A DNA stretch of 23,238 nt from an uncultured Muribaculaceae bacterium (GTDB lineage: Bacteria; Bacteroidota; Bacteroidia; Bacteroidales; Muribaculaceae). The notes under the pieces are model-generated. The model did not search any database. It saw only the letters and a program-made list of their open reading frames with translations, and was not told where the DNA came from. The translations under genes and the position numbers were made by a program. Location: assembly GCA_910584185.1 (NCBI GenBank), contig CAJTYC010000037.1, positions 1 through 23,238 of the forward strand, read 5' to 3'. Positions 5,505-13,495 of this stretch are shown piece by piece (positions within the stretch are counted from its first letter, which is position 1; each line of letters opens with the position of its first letter).

Positions 5505-6626
5505 ATGACAATCAAGCAACTTAGCGGTTTGATAATGCCAGCTATGGCAATCGCGATGCTATTGCCCTCATGCAAGGGTAAAGACCAGGGTCAGCAACAA
5601 CAGCAGGCACCGGAGCTTGCGGTATTGACCGTCAGTGAGGGAAACTCGGTGATGAACAACTCATTCCCGACAACGCTCGAGGGAGAGAATGATGTTGAGA
5701 TTCGTCCGCAGATTCAGGGTTTCCTGACAAAAGTGTGTGTAGAGGAGGGACAGCGTGTGGGCAAAGGCCAGACACTCTTCATCATCGACCAGGTGTCGCT
5801 TCAGGCCGCAGTAGAGGCAGCTCAGGCATCGGTGGCAGTGGCACAGGCCAATGTGAACACTGCACAGACCAATATGAACAACAACAAGATGCTTCTTGAC
5901 AAGAACATCATCAGTCAGCCGGCTTATCAGACATCGGTGGACCAATACAATTCAGCCAAGGCATCATACAGTCAGGCAATGGCCAACTTGACTTCGGCAC
6001 GCAAGAACCTGTCGTATGCAGTGGTCAAGGCTCCGGAGTCAGGCGTAGTCGGCAGCATCGACTATCGTGAGGGTTCGCTTGTGACACCTCAGTCACTGCT
6101 GACAGTGCTTTCCAACAATTCTGACATGCGAGCCACAATCTCACTCAATGAGAAAGACCTGCTTGCGATGACCGATAACGGTAAACGTTCTCTCAACGAA
6201 GCCATAAAGCTCATGCCGGCAGTCTCGTTGGTGCTTGCCAACGGAGAGGAATATGCACACAAGGGTAAGATCATCTCAATCTCAGGTGTGATAGACCCGA
6301 GCACCGGCAGTGCCACAGCCAAGGCTATCTTCCCGAACCCTGACGGAATGCTCCACAGCGGCAACACAGGCCAGGTGCTTATGCCGCAGGCACGCAACAA
6401 CATCATGCTCGTACCCCAGAAAGCGACCTTCGAGATGCAGGACATGAAATTTGTCTACGTGGTGAACGACAGCAACAAGGTGAAATCTCGCAACATCCAG
6501 GTAGCCGACGAGAACGACGGCCAGAACTACATAGTGGTGGCAGGACTTGAGCCGGGAGAAGTAATCGTGACCGAAGGTGTGGGTATATCAGTGAAAGATG
6601 ATATGACCATCAAACCAAAGAAATAA
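5505..6626 (+). CDS. RND efflux periplasmic adaptor (membrane fusion protein), lipoprotein
   Basis: This is the adaptor subunit of a tripartite AcrAB-TolC-type pump, bridging the inner-membrane RND transporter and the outer-membrane channel. The 373-residue protein starts with a lipoprotein signal ending in LLPSC (Cys23), so it is probably lipid-anchored and reaches across the periplasm. A biotinyl-lipoyl half-motif (VEIRPQIQGFLTKVCVEEGQ) is followed by an alpha-helical hairpin rich in A, Q and N at about 105-160. The returning lipoyl half (VVKAPESGVVGSIDYREGS), a beta-barrel domain and the membrane-proximal domain then follow. The length is usual for the family. It is the first gene of the operon, and the start is the ATG after an A-rich stretch. 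The exported compounds are unknown. Confidence 0.92.
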   Translation: MTIKQLSGLIMPAMAIAMLLPSCKGKDQGQQQQQAPELAVLTVSEGNSVMNNSFPTTLEGENDVEIRPQIQGFLTKVCVEEGQRVGKGQTLFIIDQVSLQAAVEAAQASVAVAQANVNTAQTNMNNNKMLLDKNIISQPAYQTSVDQYNSAKASYSQAMANLTSARKNLSYAVVKAPESGVVGSIDYREGSLVTPQSLLTVLSNNSDMRATISLNEKDLLAMTDNGKRSLNEAIKLMPAVSLVLANGEEYAHKGKIISISGVIDPSTGSATAKAIFPNPDGMLHSGNTGQVLMPQARNNIMLVPQKATFEMQDMKFVYVVNDSNKVKSRNIQVADENDGQNYIVVAGLEPGEVIVTEGVGISVKDDMTIKPKK

Positions 6627-6630
6627 GTCA

Positions 6631-6679
6631 TAAGTAATGAGTCATTTTAAATTTAAGCAATGAGATGACTCATTACTTA
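6631..6679. repeat. 15-bp intercistronic inverted repeat between adaptor and pump genes
   Basis: TAAGTAATGAGTCAT (6631-6645) pairs perfectly with ATGACTCATTACTTA (6665-6679) around a 19-base loop. It begins four bases after the adaptor stop. There is no U-tract, so it is more likely an mRNA-stability or processing element, or a partial attenuator, than a terminator. It may set adaptor-to-pump expression ratios (inference). Confidence 0.7.
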
Positions 6680-6725
6680 AAGTCCCCAATAACAACAAAA
6701 TCTCTAAACACATAAAATAAAGGAG

Positions 6726-9700
6726 ATGAATTTATCAACGTTTATAAAGCGGCCGGTACTCGCCACCGTGATCTCGATATTTATCGTGATTTTCGGTATT
6801 TTGGGACTGACGACGCTTCCAATAGAGCAATATCCAAATATTGCCCCACCGACAATCAGCGTGCGTACCACTTATACGGGTGCAAATGCACAGTCGGTGC
6901 TCAACTCCGTGATTGCCCCACTCGAGGAGCAGATAAATGGTGCCGAAAACATGGACTACATGTATTCATCGGCCACCAACACCGGTTCGGCCGAAATCGG
7001 CGTATACTTCAAGGCCGGCATGGACCCCGACATGGCCGCGGTGGATGTGCAGAACCGCGTGGCAAAAGCTGCCAGCCAGTTACCTTCAGAGGTAAACCAG
7101 GTCGGTGTGATCACTCAGAAGCGTCAGTCATCGATGCTCATGGTATTTAACGTATATGCCGAAGACCCGAAATACAGCGAGGAGTTCGTGGAGAACTACA
7201 TGGCCATCAACATCATACCGGTAATCAAGCGTGTGCCCGGTGTGGGTGATGCAATGGTGATGGGTGCTGACTACTCCATGCGTATCTGGCTCAAGCCTGA
7301 TGTCATGGCACAGTACTCACTTATGCCGACCGATGTTACGGCAGCCTTGGCAGAGCAGAATATCGAGGCAGCACCCGGTCAGTTTGGCGAGAACGGCAAC
7401 CAGACGTTCCAATACACCATGCGCTATAAGGGACGTCTTCAGAACGAGTCAGAGTTTGAAGACATCATAATAAAGGCGCTTCCCAATGGCGAAATCCTCA
7501 AGCTCAAAGATGTCGCCACAGTGGAACTCGGACGACTCACATACGGCTTCCACTCCACCACCAACGGACACATCGGTGTAGCCGCAATGGTGATGCAGTC
7601 GGCAGGTTCGAATGCAACAGAGGTGGTCAACACCATCCAGGCAGAGCTTGACAAATTCCAGAAAGAGTGTCCGGAGGGTCTGAAGATTGTGACGACTATG
7701 GATGTGAACCAGTTCCTGTTTGCTTCAATTCATGAGGTTATCAAGACCCTGCTGGAGGCATTCGCGCTGGTGTTCCTTGTGGTGTTCATCTTCTTGCAGG
7801 ACTTCCGCTCCACAATCATCCCTATGATTGCAATCCCGGTGGCCTTGATCGGTACATTCTTTATGATGAAGATATTCGGCTTCACCATCAACTTGCTCAC
7901 ACTGTCAGCACTTGTGCTTGCAATCGCAATTGTGGTCGACGACGCCATAGTGGTGGTGGAGGCGGTACACGCCAAGCTTGACGAAGGCTACAAGTCGGCA
8001 AAAATGGCCTCTATCGACGCCATGAACGACATAGCCGGTGCGCTCGTCTCCATCACGCTGGTCATGATGCTCGTGTTTATCCCCGTGTCGTTCATGGGCG
8101 GGACATCGGGTGTGTTCTACCGTCAGTTCGGTTTGACCATGGCTATGGCAATCTTCCTCTCGGCAATCAACGCACTTACGCTATCGCCCGCACTCTGTGC
8201 CATCTTCCTGAAGCCCCATAAGAGTGAGGGAGAAGAAGAGGAATCGCTCGGCAAGCGCATGGGGGATGCCTACAAGGCAGCCGGCCAGGCGGTGGTTAAA
8301 TCATATAAGAAACGATTCTCCTTCCCACCCATCGTCACCACCTTACTGCTTGTGGCTGCAGTGGTATTCCTTGTGCTGGGATGGTATGAGTTTGAAAACG
8401 TGCTTCTGAGCACGATAGCAGTAGTTGTGGCATTGCTGGGCGTAATCGGCATGTTCCAGAGGAGCTTTATCGATGCGTTCAACCGTATGTTTAACAAGCT
8501 TCTCGATGTCTACACGAAATGCGCATCATGGTTTATACACCATAAAGTGACAGGTTTCGGGCTTGTGGCACTCTCCACAGCTGTATTGGTATGGCTTATG
8601 TCGACCACGGCAACTGCACTTGTGCCTAATGAGGACACAGGCACACTGATGGGTGTGATCGACATGCCGCCGGCAACTTCGATGGAACGCACCAAGGCAG
8701 TCATGGATCAGGTGGACAGCATCGCCAGCACTATACCCGCAATCTATATCCGCAACGCCATCACCGGTTACAGCTTCGTGGCCGGCCAGGGAAGCACCTA
8801 CGGTTCGTTTATCATCAAGCTCAAACCTTGGGAAGAGCGTGATGAAAATACCGAGAGTGCTGCAGCGGTATCTATGCAGCTGATGCAGAAATGTTCGCAG
8901 ATAAAGGATGCGCGTGTCATGTTCTTCCAGCCCCCTATGATTTCGGGTTACTCGGCAACCAACGGTTTTGAGATCAAGCTTCAGGACAAGACAGGCGGTG
9001 ACATCAACAACTTCTTCCAGGTGTATCAGCGCTTCATCGGTGCACTGAATGCACGCCCCGAGATTTCTATGGCATACTCGACGTTCAACCCCAACTATCC
9101 GCAGTACATGGTGGAGCTTGACGTTGCCAAGATAAAGAAAGCCGGTCTTACTCAGAATCAGATACTCCAGACGCTCCAGGCCTACTACGGCGGTATGTAC
9201 ATATCGAACTTCAACCGATTCGGTAAGCTCTACCGCGTGATGATGCAGGCAGCTCCCGAGGCTCGCGTGTCGCCCGAGACATTGAAGCAGGTGAAAGTGC
9301 GCAACGGTGCCGTCATGGCCCCGATCGATAACTTCGTGAGCCTGAAGCGAGTCTATGGTCCTGACGTGATCAACCGTTTCAACATGTTTACGGCCATATC
9401 AGTGACCGGTAGCCCGGCGCCGGGAGTATCGTCAGGTGATGCCATCAAGGCAATCGAAGAGGTGGCAGCACAGTCGCTCCCTGTTGGCTTCGGTTACGAA
9501 TACTCAGGTCTTACGCGAGAGGAAGCAAAAAGTGGAAGCTCGCAGACAGCGTATGTGTTTGCGCTCGTGCTCCTGTTTGTCTACCTGCTTCTGTCGGCAC
9601 AGTATGAGAGTTACATCATCCCGTTTGCGGTCATACTCTCAGTGCCGTTCGGTTTGATGGGTACATTCATCTTCGCCCGCATGATGGGAATCGACAACAA

Positions 9701-10112
9701 CATCTACTTGCAGATTGCACTTATCATGCTTATCGGTCTGTTGGCCAAGAATGCCATCCTTATCGTAGAGTTTGCTCTTGAGCGCCGACGCACAGGAGTG
9801 AGCATCATCAACGCGGCCATACTTGGTTCGAAAGCACGTCTGCGTCCTATCCTCATGACATCATTGGCCATGATTATCGGTCTGTTGCCATTGATGTTTG
9901 CCACAGGAGCAGGTGCCAACGGTTACAACGCACTCGGCACCGGAGCAATCGGCGGTATGTTGATTGGTATGATACTCCAGGTGCTTGTGGTGCCCGGCAT
10001 GTTTGTCGCATTCCAGATAATCCAGGAGAAGATCACACCGTTCAAGTGGACAGACACCGACAACTCCCAACTCTCATCGGAGCTTGAACAATACAACAGG
10101 CATCACGATTGA
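6726..10112 (+). CDS. RND multidrug efflux transporter, HAE1 family, with enlarged central linker
   Basis: This is the proton-driven inner-membrane pump of the tripartite system. At 1128 residues it is longer than the usual 1030-1060. The N-terminus (FIKRPVLATVISIFIVIFG) is typical. Proton-relay residues are present: D405-D406 in TM4 (AIVVDDAIVVVEA) and K1008 in TM10 (GLLAKNAILIVEFA). Two large periplasmic porter domains follow TM1 and TM7. The linker between TM6 and TM7 (about residues 495-605) holds an acidic stretch (GEEEES) and two extra hydrophobic segments, roughly 533-557 and 559-580. This suggests 14 rather than 12 membrane helices. AGGAG lies two bases before the ATG. The gene is 99 bases after the adaptor and 38 bases before the outer-membrane factor. 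Confidence 0.95.
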   Translation: MNLSTFIKRPVLATVISIFIVIFGILGLTTLPIEQYPNIAPPTISVRTTYTGANAQSVLNSVIAPLEEQINGAENMDYMYSSATNTGSAEIGVYFKAGMDPDMAAVDVQNRVAKAASQLPSEVNQVGVITQKRQSSMLMVFNVYAEDPKYSEEFVENYMAINIIPVIKRVPGVGDAMVMGADYSMRIWLKPDVMAQYSLMPTDVTAALAEQNIEAAPGQFGENGNQTFQYTMRYKGRLQNESEFEDIIIKALPNGEILKLKDVATVELGRLTYGFHSTTNGHIGVAAMVMQSAGSNATEVVNTIQAELDKFQKECPEGLKIVTTMDVNQFLFASIHEVIKTLLEAFALVFLVVFIFLQDFRSTIIPMIAIPVALIGTFFMMKIFGFTINLLTLSALVLAIAIVVDDAIVVVEAVHAKLDEGYKSAKMASIDAMNDIAGALVSITLVMMLVFIPVSFMGGTSGVFYRQFGLTMAMAIFLSAINALTLSPALCAIFLKPHKSEGEEEESLGKRMGDAYKAAGQAVVKSYKKRFSFPPIVTTLLLVAAVVFLVLGWYEFENVLLSTIAVVVALLGVIGMFQRSFIDAFNRMFNKLLDVYTKCASWFIHHKVTGFGLVALSTAVLVWLMSTTATALVPNEDTGTLMGVIDMPPATSMERTKAVMDQVDSIASTIPAIYIRNAITGYSFVAGQGSTYGSFIIKLKPWEERDENTESAAAVSMQLMQKCSQIKDARVMFFQPPMISGYSATNGFEIKLQDKTGGDINNFFQVYQRFIGALNARPEISMAYSTFNPNYPQYMVELDVAKIKKAGLTQNQILQTLQAYYGGMYISNFNRFGKLYRVMMQAAPEARVSPETLKQVKVRNGAVMAPIDNFVSLKRVYGPDVINRFNMFTAISVTGSPAPGVSSGDAIKAIEEVAAQSLPVGFGYEYSGLTREEAKSGSSQTAYVFALVLLFVYLLLSAQYESYIIPFAVILSVPFGLMGTFIFARMMGIDNNIYLQIALIMLIGLLAKNAILIVEFALERRRTGVSIINAAILGSKARLRPILMTSLAMIIGLLPLMFATGAGANGYNALGTGAIGGMLIGMILQVLVVPGMFVAFQIIQEKITPFKWTDTDNSQLSSELEQYNRHHD

Positions 10113-10150
10113 TAAGAGTCCGTCACACGACATAAACACCAGAAAATAAA

Positions 10151-11527
10151 ATGAAAATCAGCAAATATATAGTTGTTGCAGGCTTGGCATTGACATTGTC
10201 AAGCTGCAACATCTACAAGAAATATGAACTGCCCACCGACAACTCATATGTCAAGACCTATGAAGAGTCGCTTCAGGCAGAGAAAGACTCGACATCACTT
10301 CCGTTTCTGAAGTGGCAGGAAGTATTTACCGACCCTGTGCTTCAAGGATATATCAGCACTGCCCTCGAGAAAAACAAAGACCTCGACAATGCAGTGAAAA
10401 ACATCGATATGGCCCGCGCACAGCTCAAGGGAGCCAAGCTGAGCTATCTGCCGGCTGTAGCCTTGAACCCTAACGGGGGCGCGGCTAAATATGGTGATAT
10501 GAAGATGGACACGTGGACCTACACGATACCTATGTCTATATCGTGGGAAATCGACGTGTTCGGCAAGATACTCAACCGCAAGCGAGGAGCCAAAGTTGCA
10601 GTGGAGCAGATGGAGGATTACCGCCAGGCAGTGCAATCGCAGATTATATGCGGAGTGGCCAACTGCTATTACAGCCTTATGCTCCTCAACCAGCAACTCG
10701 CCCTCACCGAGCGCACATCTGAAATCTGGAAAGATCAGGTGGAGTCGATGAAGCTGATGAAAGAGGCCGGAAGGGTCAACGAAGCAGCCGTGGTGCAGAG
10801 CACAGCTCAATACTGGAGCATCATGGGTTCTATACCCGACCTCAAGAACTCGATACATGAACTTCAGAACACAATGTCGCTTCTTCTGCACACATATCCG
10901 CAGGAGTGGAAAGTGTCGGACAATCTCAACTTCGAGCTTCCTGTCTCGATACAGTCGGGCGTGCCCATGACATATCTTGCAGTTCGTCCGGATGTACGTG
11001 CAGCAGAGCGCAACCTTGCCGCTGCCTACTATTCGACCAACACTGCGCGAGCAGCTTTCTATCCGAGCTTGACCATATCGTCAAACGGAGGCTTCACCAA
11101 CCTGTTAGGCTCATTAGTATCCAATCCCGGCAAATGGTTCGTGCAGCTTGCAGGCTCATTGGTAGCACCGCTCTTCTCACGCGGACAGAACATCGCCAAC
11201 CTGGAGGTGGCCAAGGCCAAGCAGGCTCAGGCAATGAACGACTTCGAGACCAAGGTGCTCAGCGCGAGCGCCGAGGTGAGCGACGCACTTGCCACATACA
11301 GGTTCAACTCCGAGAAGCGCGAATGCCTGATGCAGCAGATAGACAATCTGGAGAAATCTGTAGAATATACCCAGGAACTCTTGATGCTCAACACAAGCAC
11401 CACCTATCTTGAAGTGCTGACTGCACAATCGAGCCTTCTCAGCGCCCAGATGTCGAGTCTTACTTGCTGGCACAACAAAGTGTCAGCGCTCATCTCACTC
11501 TATCAGGCAGTGGGAGGAGGACGTTGA
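10151..11527 (+). CDS. Outer-membrane efflux factor, TolC/NodT-like lipoprotein
   Basis: The 458-residue product is the outer-membrane channel of the RND system. It begins with a lipoprotein signal ending in LTLSSC (Cys19), as in OprM-type factors. Two OEP repeats follow: the first contains NKDLDNAVKNIDMARAQLKG and SWEIDVFGKILNRKRGAK, the second contains LAVRPDVRAAERNLAAAYY and a Q- and A-rich helical stretch. SWEIDVFGK and RPDVRAAERNL are classic signatures of this family. It completes the operon, so the cluster encodes a self-sufficient pump. Confidence 0.93.
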   Translation: MKISKYIVVAGLALTLSSCNIYKKYELPTDNSYVKTYEESLQAEKDSTSLPFLKWQEVFTDPVLQGYISTALEKNKDLDNAVKNIDMARAQLKGAKLSYLPAVALNPNGGAAKYGDMKMDTWTYTIPMSISWEIDVFGKILNRKRGAKVAVEQMEDYRQAVQSQIICGVANCYYSLMLLNQQLALTERTSEIWKDQVESMKLMKEAGRVNEAAVVQSTAQYWSIMGSIPDLKNSIHELQNTMSLLLHTYPQEWKVSDNLNFELPVSIQSGVPMTYLAVRPDVRAAERNLAAAYYSTNTARAAFYPSLTISSNGGFTNLLGSLVSNPGKWFVQLAGSLVAPLFSRGQNIANLEVAKAKQAQAMNDFETKVLSASAEVSDALATYRFNSEKRECLMQQIDNLEKSVEYTQELLMLNTSTTYLEVLTAQSSLLSAQMSSLTCWHNKVSALISLYQAVGGGR

Positions 11528-11566
11528 GAACACAAATTAATATAAAATCTTAATACCCGAATAATT

Positions 11567-12364
11567 ATGAACAATATCAGTCCCATGGCATTTGTACACC
11601 CCGAAGCCAAAATCGGAGACAATGTCACAATCGAGGCATTTGCTTACGTTGACCGCAACACAGAGATTGGCGACGGATGCATCATCGGTCCGCATGTAAG
11701 CATCATGTCGGGCGCACGTATCGGCAAGAACAACCGTTTTTACGACGGCTGCATCATAGCCGCCACTCCTCAGGACTTTCGTTGGAAAGGGGAAGAGAGC
11801 TATGTGCAGATTGGCGACAACAATACGATACGCGAGCATGTGATAATCAACCGGAGCATAGTGCGCAACGGCAAGACCATCATAGGCAACGACTCGTTCA
11901 TAATGGCGCAGAGCCATATCGCCCACGATACCGAGATAGGGAGCTGGGTGGTAATCGGCAACTCTGTGAAGATTGCGGGTTCATGCAAGATTGGCAACTT
12001 CTCCATCCTGTCGTCCTGCTCTTTGGTACACGAGAAAATCGATGTGGGCGAATGGGTGCTCGTGAAAGGTGGCTGCCGCGTCAACAACAACGTGCCGCCG
12101 TTCACCATCATGGCCCACAACCCTATCGCATATTTCGGCGTCAACGCCTTCATAATGCGCAAGGGGAAATTCCCCGAGGAGCACATCGACGACATCGCCA
12201 AGTGCTACCGTCACATTTATCAGTCGAACACTTCGCCATTCAATGCTATGGTGCGTTGCAAAGCCGATGTGCAGCAGAGTCCCGAGCGCGATGCAATCAT
12301 CAAATTTGTGGAAGGCCACAACTTCAAGATTGCAGCCTTGACACTTGAGACATACGACGATTAA
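11567..12364 (+). CDS. LpxA-like left-handed beta-helix acyltransferase (divergent)
   Basis: LpxA adds a 3-hydroxyacyl chain to UDP-GlcNAc in the first step of lipid A synthesis. The 265-residue protein has the hexapeptide-repeat helix (HPEAKIGDNVTIEAFAYVDR and on) and an LpxA-type C-terminal helical domain. The catalytic region SHIAHDTEIG is kept (H117, and H120 as probable base), as are the VH of the later loop and FGVN. Several usually conserved places differ: IINRSIV where most LpxA have TINRGT, ILSSCSLVHEK where IGGMSAVHQF is usual, and MRKGKF for RRGF. Bacteroidales normally carry lpxA beside lpxC-fabZ, so this may be a second, specialised paralogue with altered acyl or sugar choice (inference). 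It lies 39 bases after the efflux operon with no terminator between, so some read-through is likely. It ends at the terminator at 12401-12437. Confidence 0.8.
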   Translation: MNNISPMAFVHPEAKIGDNVTIEAFAYVDRNTEIGDGCIIGPHVSIMSGARIGKNNRFYDGCIIAATPQDFRWKGEESYVQIGDNNTIREHVIINRSIVRNGKTIIGNDSFIMAQSHIAHDTEIGSWVVIGNSVKIAGSCKIGNFSILSSCSLVHEKIDVGEWVLVKGGCRVNNNVPPFTIMAHNPIAYFGVNAFIMRKGKFPEEHIDDIAKCYRHIYQSNTSPFNAMVRCKADVQQSPERDAIIKFVEGHNFKIAALTLETYDD

Positions 12365-12400
12365 GCGTAAGTTCTGACAAACATAGAATAATAACGAAGC

Positions 12401-12437
12401 GTGCGGCATCCTTTCAATTGGATGCCGCATGTTTTTT
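12401..12437 (+). terminator. Rho-independent terminator after the lpxA-like gene
   Basis: TGCGGCATCC (12402-12411) pairs with GGATGCCGCA (12420-12429) around an eight-base loop, with a closing G-T pair, and is followed by TTTTTT (12432-12437). It would end the efflux/lpxA-like transcript. Confidence 0.9.
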
Positions 12438-12472
12438 AAACAAAAGTGTGGCCGTAATACAGATTTTTTTGC

Positions 12473-12480
12473 TAATTTTG
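12473..12480 (+). promoter_or_regulatory. Probable -7 box for cdsA
   Basis: TAATTTTG matches TAnnTTTG and lies 20 bases before the cdsA ATG, placing the start near 12487. The upstream box is weak (TGTG at 12447-12450). Confidence 0.45.
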
Positions 12481-12500
12481 CATAATCACACTTCGAAGAC

Positions 12501-13325
12501 ATGAATCTCAAGAAACTTTTGACCCGCACTATATCCGGGCTTATATATTGTCTTATAATAGTAGGCTGCACACTTTTCGGTCCGGAAGGAGTGTTGCTGT
12601 TGGGAGGTATATTTGCCATATTGGCCTGCATAGAATTTGCGAAAATCAGCAAGGAGCTTACCCGACGCACCATACCGGTGATAATACTCGACATAGCGGG
12701 ATGCTTGTTTCTCAGTCTCGGCTATCTTATATACCCGCTGATCTTGTGGTTGGCTCTGATGATATGCAGGATGATAGAACAGCTTTACGTCAACTCCGAC
12801 AAGCCACTCTCAGACCTTTCGTATTCATTCATGAGTCAATTCTATATCGGAGTGCCAATCGGGCTGATGGTGGGCACCTCTTGGATTTTGAGTCCAAAGC
12901 TCATCTTGCTGATATTTATACTGATATGGATTAACGACACCGGGGCTTTTCTTGTGGGTTCACTTATGGGAAGGCACAAACTCTTTGAGCGCATATCACC
13001 CAAGAAGACATGGGAAGGATTTGTGGGAGGTTTACTGTTTTGCCTTGTAGCAAGTGCATTGTTTCACTACTTCTGCAATGACTTTTTCAATATGAATATT
13101 CTTGATGCCAATCTTTGGACATGGTTGGGATTAGGATTAATCGTAAGCATATTCGGCACATGGGGCGACCTTGTGGAATCGATGATAAAACGCAATCTGC
13201 ACATCAAGGACTCCGGCAAGCTCATACCGGGTCACGGCGGCATACTTGACCGCATAGACTCCTTCTTATTGGCTATGCCTGCCGCAGCTATTTATTTTGC
13301 GCTGATAATTTACTTCATCGCGTAA
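12501..13325 (+). CDS. cdsA: Phosphatidate cytidylyltransferase (CDP-diglyceride synthase)
   Basis: CdsA makes CDP-diacylglycerol from phosphatidic acid and CTP in the inner membrane, the branch point for phospholipid synthesis. The 274-residue protein is polytopic with about eight hydrophobic segments. It carries the family signature near the C-terminus (residues 227-256): SMIKRNLHIKDSGKLIPGHG followed by GILDRIDS. The conserved WINDTGAFLVGSLMGRHK and ISPKKTWEG segments are also present. It has its own promoter box after a terminator, so it is probably a single-gene unit. Its 3' end converges on dnaA, with a shared terminator at 13434-13473. In many Bacteroidota cdsA lies near ftsH and rsfS; here those are about 7 kb away on the other strand. 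Confidence 0.95.
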   Translation: MNLKKLLTRTISGLIYCLIIVGCTLFGPEGVLLLGGIFAILACIEFAKISKELTRRTIPVIILDIAGCLFLSLGYLIYPLILWLALMICRMIEQLYVNSDKPLSDLSYSFMSQFYIGVPIGLMVGTSWILSPKLILLIFILIWINDTGAFLVGSLMGRHKLFERISPKKTWEGFVGGLLFCLVASALFHYFCNDFFNMNILDANLWTWLGLGLIVSIFGTWGDLVESMIKRNLHIKDSGKLIPGHGGILDRIDSFLLAMPAAAIYFALIIYFIA

Positions 13326-13369
13326 ATATAATTTCTAAACATCAGTGGGCGATTTGGGGACCTTATGGT

Positions 13370-13407
13370 CGTCGGCGGCGCCTCCTTTCCCCCAGTGCGC
13401 GATGCAA
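13370..13407 (+). repeat. GC-rich dispersed intergenic repeat, copy 3
   Basis: It matches copy 1 over 38 bases except for one change (CAGTGCGC for CAGTTCGC). It shares the upstream TTATGGT with copy 2. It lies between the convergent 3' ends of cdsA and dnaA, upstream of the shared terminator. It is followed by a small hairpin CGAAAT-AAC-ATTTCG (13413-13427). Confidence 0.85.
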
Positions 13408-13433
13408 CATCACGAAATAACATTTCGGCCACA

Positions 13434-13473
13434 AAACAGCAGGGTGTATCAAAATTGATACACCCTGCTGTTT
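13434..13473. terminator. Bidirectional terminator between cdsA and dnaA
   Basis: A 19-bp perfect inverted repeat (arms 13434-13452 and 13455-13473, starting AAACAGCAGGGTGTATCAA) with a two-base centre. The A-rich left flank gives T-rich ends on both strands (TTTG on plus, TTTTGT on minus), which suits a terminator serving both convergent genes. Confidence 0.9.
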
Positions 13474-13495
13474 GTTATGCTTATTTGTAGTAGGT

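Noticed and set aside
10295..10891. 198-codon antisense reading frame within the outer-membrane factor gene
   Set aside because: It mirrors a clear coding gene, has no domain or start context, and its composition is that of a reverse-frame shadow.
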